A stretch of DNA of 64,000 bases from positions 620,001 to 684,000 of the forward strand of contig JBANDB010000001.1 in assembly GCA_037576215.1 (NCBI GenBank), written 5' to 3'. The stretch is from Armillaria gallica (lineage: Eukaryota; Basidiomycota; Agaricomycetes; Agaricales; Physalacriaceae). Positions 58,245 to 64,000 of the stretch are shown in pieces. Under the pieces are notes generated by a model. That model was given only the letters and a program-made list of their open reading frames with translations. It was not told the origin of the DNA and made no database searches. Each line of letters opens with the position of its first letter. Position 1 is the first letter of the stretch. The translations under genes and the position numbers were made by a program.

Positions 58245-59504
58245 ATGCCCACGGCTAAGGTAAAGTCGAGCACCGGGAAGACTACGTTCAACTACACGAT
58301 ATCGACACCCTCAGCTTCGTCGGCCACGTCTATCGACAACAGCCTACCAACGTTGCTGTTCATTCATGCCGTTTACTACGGACAACAGATCTTCCAACGT
58401 CAGTAGCATGTTGTTTCTTCAGCAACTGGGTTGATAGTTGCGCTATAGGACAGTTCGAGGACCCGCAGATAAGGAGATTCAATTGCGTCGCTTTGGACCT
58501 TCGATTATATGGTCGCACAACGACTGACGGTATTCCCGAAGGGTACAGTGTAAAGGAGGCCGCTGAAGACCTCGCGTTGTTCATGGTGACCTACTTGTTT
58601 GTCCAACGGGGCCGTAACTGACTCGCGTACAGGACGAGGTCAGGTTACCCGCGTGCCACATCGTGGGCCTATCGATGGGCAGTATGGTGGGGATCGCCCT
58701 CGCGGTGTACTACCCAAACAAAGTCTCCTCTCTTTTCCTTGTGTCGCCGCTAGGGCTAGAGGAGGTACGAGGATTCTTATCAAACGGCTGTAGCTGAGGT
58801 TAATACTGCTTGTAGCCAACAGACATAGCCAGTGGCCGGCGGGAAATAGCAGATATCTGGATCGAAGGTTTCAAGACCGGCCGGCTCGACATGGCGGCTA
58901 TCTCTGATTCGATGTATGGTGCCCATCAATTAGGGTTCAACAATAATCTCAACAGCTTAGTGCGCGCGTGGGTTTTGAATCGGCGATGGCTCACCGTTCT
59001 AAACTGACTGGAGTCGTCGTTAGGCTCGACGGTATCACACTGCCGTTAACTTTGAAGAATGCTGTTCCTGCGAGGTTCGAGCAGTACGAGAGAGGCACGA
59101 TCGATTTTTTAAATAATCGAAAGGAGTACTCCAAGGACCAGCTTTCTCGGATATGCGTCCCTGTCAAATTGGTCCATTGCCTAGGGGATATCGCGTACCC
59201 TCAAGAGTATTCAGAGAGGTTTATGCAACAGTTGAAGAGGGCTGGAGTCACGGTTAATTTGGCGACGATTCCGGAGGCTCCACACTTTGGTGTTGTGACG
59301 CACGGGGATATGTGAGTGGAATTGATTCGAGCTAAGAGGATGACAGCTGAGTTTTCTAGTGTTAACCGGTTACTCCATGATTTTATTATAGATATTTGCG
59401 AGACTTCTATTCCGCCAGCGCCTGGAGAAGTCAACTCTCCGTGGGATGAGGAGTTGGTGAAAGCTGGTTGGAACAAGGGTGGGGACGACCCTGAGGACGA
59501 TTAA
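58245..59504 (+). CDS. Alpha/beta-hydrolase, copy 2 (6 exons)
   Basis: Exons 58245-58398, 58449-58585, 58633-58764, 58816-58967, 59024-59311 and 59360-59504 have lengths 154/137/132/152/288/145, identical to copy 1, and give 335 residues. Intron lengths differ (first intron 50 nt against 58), as expected if only exons are constrained. Ser111 in HIVGLSMG, Asp247 and His279 are kept. The oxyanion-side dipeptide is His-Ala (residues 41-42) instead of His-Gly in copy 1, which may alter catalysis. The fourth intron uses a weaker GTGGGT donor. A soluble hydrolase of unknown substrate is likely. Confidence 0.85.
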
Positions 59505-59509
59505 GAACG

Positions 59510-59940
59510 CTTCACTAATCATATACTTTTTCTTTGCTTTTAGGTACAGATTGTTAATGATGTATAGTGGAATGTACGTACGCAGGAGTCATTCCTGTGA
59601 AGCCAAAGATGAGAGCTGATGATGATACGGGAGCCTAAGGCTTTATCCACATGTCGTAACTGCATCTTCTCTTCTGTTCGTTCGTTGGCAGAACTGACAC
59701 GCCACTCAGGATTCCGAGGAACCGCAATCGGATAGGTTCGTGATACCAAAGGTCTGGATGCCCAATCCTAACGCGCCGAAACCCTACTAGGGTCACCTAG
59801 ATATGGCCGTAGTAACGAAGAACATGATGGTCTGTCGATTCGCCCTGTCGTTTCCATCTGAGCCAACTAATCGGGAGTGCAGTTGTAAAATTAATTTGTA
59901 GTCGCACGGTTCGCGGCAGCGTCACAGTGATCATTGTGTG
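59510..59940. other. Intergenic, shared with 14700-15160
   Basis: This is the 3' flank of the hydrolase. No gene. Confidence 0.5.
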
Positions 59941-61480
59941 ATCTTAGAGAACCCTACAACGGATCCAACCGTCGACGTTTTCTCACCGAGTTCACCGTCA
60001 TCTCAAGACTCAAGTGACGGTGAATTTTTGGACATACCAAGTTTGCAATGGCAGGTCTCCGACGCCAGCTCGCAGAATACCTACGTACCAAGTGATCTTA
60101 TGCAACCACAATCGCTACTCGTCATTGCTCTGCAAACCGAAAAGCGCACCAGTTCATCCACTAAAACAACAGTGTTCATTCTGGATCAAATATTCAGTAC
60201 TGTTTTTGCTTTTAGATTGTACTTGGCTTGAAAAAAGTCTTCGGAGTAACTGCGTCTGTACTATGCCTTCCCTACAGTCAATTCAACACCCCCAAAGAAG
60301 CTCTGCCAAGGGGATATAGCCTCTTACATAATCTGTTATCTTAACACAAGTGCAACACATTCAAGCTCGGCTCCCACTCACACGGCCCTGGACGCTTTCT
60401 CTGACGGTAAACCTCGAAATTCAATGCTGTCGACGGCTTTTTTGACCCTGGCAAGCGCAGAAACTCGAGGGCACAATATCAATTCTTTAATACCTTCACA
60501 GCCTCACTCAGCTTGTCCCGATCGTCTTGGAACTTCCTGAAGGCAACCAAAAGGTCCACCGCTGCCGTCGCTGGGTCAACCTCCAACTAGAAAACTCTAT
60601 CAATGCCGGGCGCCAGACTCAGAGTCGTTGCGTGGTCATATACTACTCATCAACGACATCATTCTGACATTATTGAAACAGGGAATGGCGGTCAATGGTC
60701 ATACGAGTCGCGGAGTCCACCCAACGGTCGTAAACCTGGTACCCAGTACTTCAGGACCCGGATGGATAGCCCGGCTGCTCATGTGCCTTGTCGATAGTTA
60801 GTGGCCATCCAAACTGAACAGTTGATCATCGGTGATGGTCCTGGCGTTGATGAGATGTCATGTTTGTGTTCCTCACAATTAATATTCTCTATACTCATCA
60901 GTTCGTTTCAGAGGGGTCGGAACATACCTGTATTCATGACTCCAATGATCCATACACCTAAGAGTCATCATGATATAAACGGAACAAACCAAAGAGTATA
61001 TTACAAGTCGAAAGCATAAATTTAAGAAAAGGGCAGTGATATTGTAAATCTGCACCAAGATCAATGTGCTGTGAATCACGATACAGAAGTCTCCTTACAC
61101 AATGCTTATATTTCCTCAGACCATTGAGTCAGAGTGCTCCGAGATGCTCGCCGACGACGCATGGTACCCACCTTGATCTCTGGGGATCGCTTGGCGCTCT
61201 CTGGTGGCTTGAGCTCTCTCCGCCTGAAATATTGCCATCTAAGGTATCCAAGCATCAGTGGATCTTGTATTGACGACAATGCAGGCGCTGTACCTTGAGC
61301 TCTCCCTTCAACTTATCGATTCCTCGTTGCTAGCCTCGTGCTGTCCCCCAGATCTTCCTCCCATCATTAACGTAGCCAACCCAAGAAGAAACGATTATCA
61401 ACGAGAACCTTTAATGTGCTTGAAAGTGTTTCTCTTTGAGCGTCAAGGCCTCGATTCGAAGTCTGGCGGAGTGATTTAAA
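59940..61480 (+). pseudogene. Unit U, copy 3: degenerate LRR-like gene
   Basis: It matches 15160-16650. Readable parts are a serine-rich opening (PTVDVFSPSSPSSQDSSDGE, 59938-60230), SSLRLKYCHLRYPSIS and ESVSLSASRPRFEVW in shifting frames. It is LRR-like at best and has no intact protein. Confidence 0.35.
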
Positions 61481-61511
61481 TTTGGATGAGCAAGAAGGAA
61501 TGGCAACGACG

Positions 61512-61790
61512 TTACTCGTAAACTCTTGTAACATCAAAGCAAGCGGTATCACTCAGCATGCCTTGGTGCGCCTGGTACCGGACAATTGTGGCCTCGACAG
61601 TGTTATTCAAGGTTTTGACCGCCGAGCTGGGTTTGAGGGGTCGCAGCAGTGCATGCCCGAGAGGGCAGGTCGAATGAAATACGAGAAATAGTATGTACAG
61701 CACTGTGCCCGCATTAGCGGATGATAGCACAGCTAGGGCTATTGTCGTCCATTCGTTTGGGTTGTTAGAAGGTTGATCTTCCTGATCCAT
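61512..61790 (-). CDS. Small single-pass membrane protein or first exon, unknown
   Basis: 92 codons run from an ATG (61790). The N-terminus is polar (MDQEDQPSNNPNEW), followed by one strong hydrophobic segment (about residues 15-38: TTIALAVLSSANAGTVLYIL and onward) and a basic, polar tail. It overlaps the 3' end of unit U on the other strand. There is no partner in unit U copy 1, where the match stops before it. It could be exon 1 of a longer gene. Confidence 0.35.
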   Translation of the reverse strand: MDQEDQPSNNPNEWTTIALAVLSSANAGTVLYILFLVFHSTCPLGHALLRPLKPSSAVKTLNNTVEATIVRYQAHQGMLSDTACFDVTRVYE

Positions 61791-61799
61791 AAGTATCTT

Positions 61800-62360
61800 C
61801 GTGGTGCTGGTTCGGGTATCAGTATTATAGCGATGAGAATCATCCTAGAATTTATGGTGGCTTATGTTCTCATTGACAGAATTGGTTCTGTTTGGGTTTT
61901 GTCGATCACCAAATAAGCATCGGACTCCATCATCAACCGATGGAAGGCCCCGTACGAGATCACTGAGGTGGTCGTATATATGTAAACCGCCATGACCTCG
62001 TGTCAGGCTTCGAATGATCAAACTTCAAGCTCAAGATCCGCATAACCTGGTTTATGATGAAGTTTAGTCAGACCTCTCTCTTCGCGTACAATAAAAGTAC
62101 GCAAAAGCGGTAAACCCATTCTCATGCATCGTGATCTTAGTTTGACCTATACTTTCTTTACATTCCAGCTCGTTGTCACATGTCATTTTGGTCTGAAAAC
62201 GTTACACGCTGAGTTAAGTATCATAAGTAAAGAGTGGCCAACGGAGGAAATTTGAAGGAAATCGACTCAGAAAAACCCCTCCAGTTGTCATTCAGAACAA
62301 TGCCTCTGACCGCAATGCATTTTTGCTTCTATGCGTCTTAGAGGCGTCCTCAGGTCTGAT
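61800..62360. other. No gene seen
   Basis: AT-leaning intergenic sequence with no long frame or repeat partner. Confidence 0.45.
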
Positions 62361-62368
62361 GTTAGGCA

Positions 62369-62728
62369 CTATGTCGCGGCTTTGGTCCTGCTCGATGAAT
62401 AAAGCATGAATACCTTAAAGGCAGGCATAATACAGGCAAAGGCTTGGAAAACTTTGTTGAAGGATACCTTTATTGTTTCCCCTGGGTTCCCAACTATGCT
62501 CAGCCGGCGTAATTTAGTGCCTACCCAGAATCCACAGATTCCCATCGTGGCACTTATATTTATTTTATGTATATTTACTGTCAAATCATTTGTCAGATCA
62601 AAAATGGAAACTACGAAGCTACGCTTATTTCCAGGCTTCTTGTAAGTTGTAGGACGAATTAGTAAGTACTTGTTCTTGAATGGGAAAGGTCGGAATTCGG
62701 GCCGAACCAATCGGAAAAAGTCAAACAT
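62369..62728 (-). CDS. Possible small protein, unknown
   Basis: 119 codons run from an ATG (62728), rich in Lys and Phe (RPFPFKNKYLLIRPTTYKK at the start). No domain is recognised. A 79-codon frame lies opposite. There is no homologue in the window, so support is only length and start codon in an AT-rich area. Confidence 0.25.
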   Translation of the reverse strand: MFDFFRLVRPEFRPFPFKNKYLLIRPTTYKKPGNKRSFVVSIFDLTNDLTVNIHKINISATMGICGFWVGTKLRRLSIVGNPGETIKVSFNKVFQAFACIMPAFKVFMLYSSSRTKAAT

Positions 62729-62991
62729 GTGATCGCGATTCTGACTTTTAAGGGTTGCCGGCTTTACATTAGTCCCGGACTCTTCGACTTAAGCCTAGCA
62801 GTTTTCAGCTACAATTCGCAATGCCGACAACGGGTTTCTATTTTAGTCAGCAATAAATTGGTATGCTCCACTGTATAATGTTGTAGATAAGGTTGTACCT
62901 CAGTACAATGCTTGTAAGACCTATAGTCTTTGGGTTACAAACTCCTGAAGAGTTTGCCCATTGATTTCCTATATTTATACAAACTACACTT

Positions 62992-63493
62992 ACTGTACTA
63001 TTTCAACCTTATCTTCATGGCTTGTGACATGTTATGCCACATCTTCAGCCGGGAAGATCTTCACAGATCACTGTAGTCTGTGACATATTATGTACATCTT
63101 CACATTGTAAATTATTCAGTTGCTGTAGTAGTGTTGTGGCTCAATGCTGTGACTGAGTAGTTAGGTATCCAGTTCAATCCTCCTTGAGTGTGACTTTTTG
63201 CCATCCATGATATCATGAAAGGCTGGATTTGCTGTATGGGCCACAGAATCCACCTTTGAGCTGCCAGAGCAGAGTTGCCACTGCTGCATCATCAAACCAA
63301 ATCACTGGTATGACAGAAATGTCTGGGAATGCGTGTAGACACTCTTTTTGTTATTCTTACTTGAAAAAGACACTATTTTGGAACTTTTTTGTGTCTCTTC
63401 ACTGAGGCCTGTGGCATGTTATCAGGTATGCATATCTTCATTTCACAAGCTGTTGTGACCTGTGACATGAAGATAAGGTCGAAATAGTACAGT
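62992..63493. mobile_element. TIR element (ACTGTACTATTTC ends, ACTT flanks)
   Basis: Inverted ends of 28 bp with one mismatch start ACTGTACTATTTC and run through ACCTTATCTTCATG. The 4-mer ACTT flanks both sides (62988-62991 and 63494-63497). Inside, a tgtgacatgttatg/acatcttca motif is repeated three times near the ends. There is no coding frame; about 502 bp, MITE-like. The superfamily is not assigned. Confidence 0.75.
63134..63193 (+). ncRNA. tRNA-like box pair inside the TIR element
   Basis: TGGCTCAATGCTGTGACTGAG resembles an A-box arm and CCAGTTCAATCC a B box, followed by gactttttg. The cloverleaf is poor. It parallels the tRNA-like sequence inside the 11743-13288 element. Confidence 0.25.
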
Positions 63494-63499
63494 ACTTAT

Positions 63500-64000
63500 T
63501 CTAATAATTTCTATTGAATCGATTCCTTACTCAGCATGCCGGAATGCCGGATTGCTCGAATTCTCTCGCATATTCCAACATATAACTTCCTCCATACCAA
63601 TCATTCTCAAAGTGTTCTTACACAATTCTTCAACTAACAGCCTTGGGATCAGTGATGTTCAAGTTCTATTGCCGGTAACTGGACGTAGCCTGACCCCGTT
63701 CTTAATGCAGCTATGACTTCAAGTCCTTTGTACTATGGTGTAAGACACCAGCTCCTGCCAGGTCAAATAATGTATCTGGGCCGGAATTCCGAGATCAGGG
63801 ATCCCAGACAATCTGGTGTTAATCGGGTAGGGGACCAAGCATTCAAGCAGATGTTGCATAGTGTTGGGAAGATCACGTTGTTCTACACCCAAGCCTTGGT
63901 CAGGTCAGGTCGGACAGAATGGAAAGAACAATTCAGAGTTACAGAAAAGTTAAGCATGCAGACATAGAACAAGCAGTCAGCCAAATCTTTGTCTAATCGG
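63500..64000. other. No confident gene; short frame at 63713-63967
   Basis: An 84-codon plus-strand frame starts with ATG (MTSSPLYYGVRHQLLPGQ) and ends at 63967. It is polar with no recognised domain. It could be a piece of a gene continuing outside or chance. Confidence 0.25.

Noticed and set aside
1..64000. CRISPR array, rRNA or bacterial operons
   Set aside because: No regularly spaced short repeats with unique spacers, no rRNA-like sequence and no closely packed long ORFs are present.

Overview
The window looks like a repeat-rich, gene-poor stretch of a basidiomycete (Agaricomycete) nuclear genome. The genes that can be rebuilt are split by many short introns, mostly 47-62 nt with GT-AG ends and CTAAC/CTGAC-like branch points, and they include tiny exons of 12-17 nt. 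The families seen are DUF6534-type membrane proteins, a large family of HNH-nuclease-like genes, a 5-intron cysteine-rich micro-protein, a LINE and MITE-like elements. A Cantharellales (Rhizoctonia/Ceratobasidium-like) source is my inference from family resemblance, not something I could test. There is no bacterial operon structure, rRNA or CRISPR array.

The layout is a mosaic of direct segmental duplications. Block I is present twice (about 1-6165 and 31036-35759) and carries an 8-exon DUF6534 gene on the minus strand. Block III is present three times (about 6600-16650, 39855-43620 and 51985-61490). Its order is: unknown unit A, a decayed HNH-nuclease gene, X/Y repeat units, a GST-like degenerate region, a 6-exon alpha/beta-hydrolase gene on the plus strand, and a degenerate LRR-like unit U. 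The middle copy of block III has lost the hydrolase by an internal deletion and carries an inversion of about 0.53 kb. Further HNH modules lie at 18.4-20.3, 28.7-31.0 and 35.8-37.6 kb. A smaller direct duplication (44.1-46.0 and 47.7-50.0 kb) carries two copies of the cysteine-rich micro-gene; a third copy lies on the minus strand at 24.5-25.0 kb.

Five genes or gene pairs look structurally sound after splicing: two DUF6534 genes (352 aa each), two alpha/beta-hydrolases (335 aa each), and the cysteine-rich genes (83, 86 and 81 aa; copies 1 and 3 have odd features). Within each family the coding exons are of equal length, apart from the last exon of the micro-gene. The HNH genes, GST pieces, unit U and the LINE are decayed.

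Mobile DNA explains much of the difference between duplicates. It comprises a 5'-truncated LINE (38150-39850); TIR elements at 533-1166, 2406-2936, 2945-3407, 11743-13288, 32275-32670 and 62992-63493; a 70-bp hairpin element at 53430-53499 with a perfect 9-bp target duplication; and several tRNA-Asn-like, SINE-like sequences. Several insertions post-date the segmental duplications, because the sister copy still holds the empty site.
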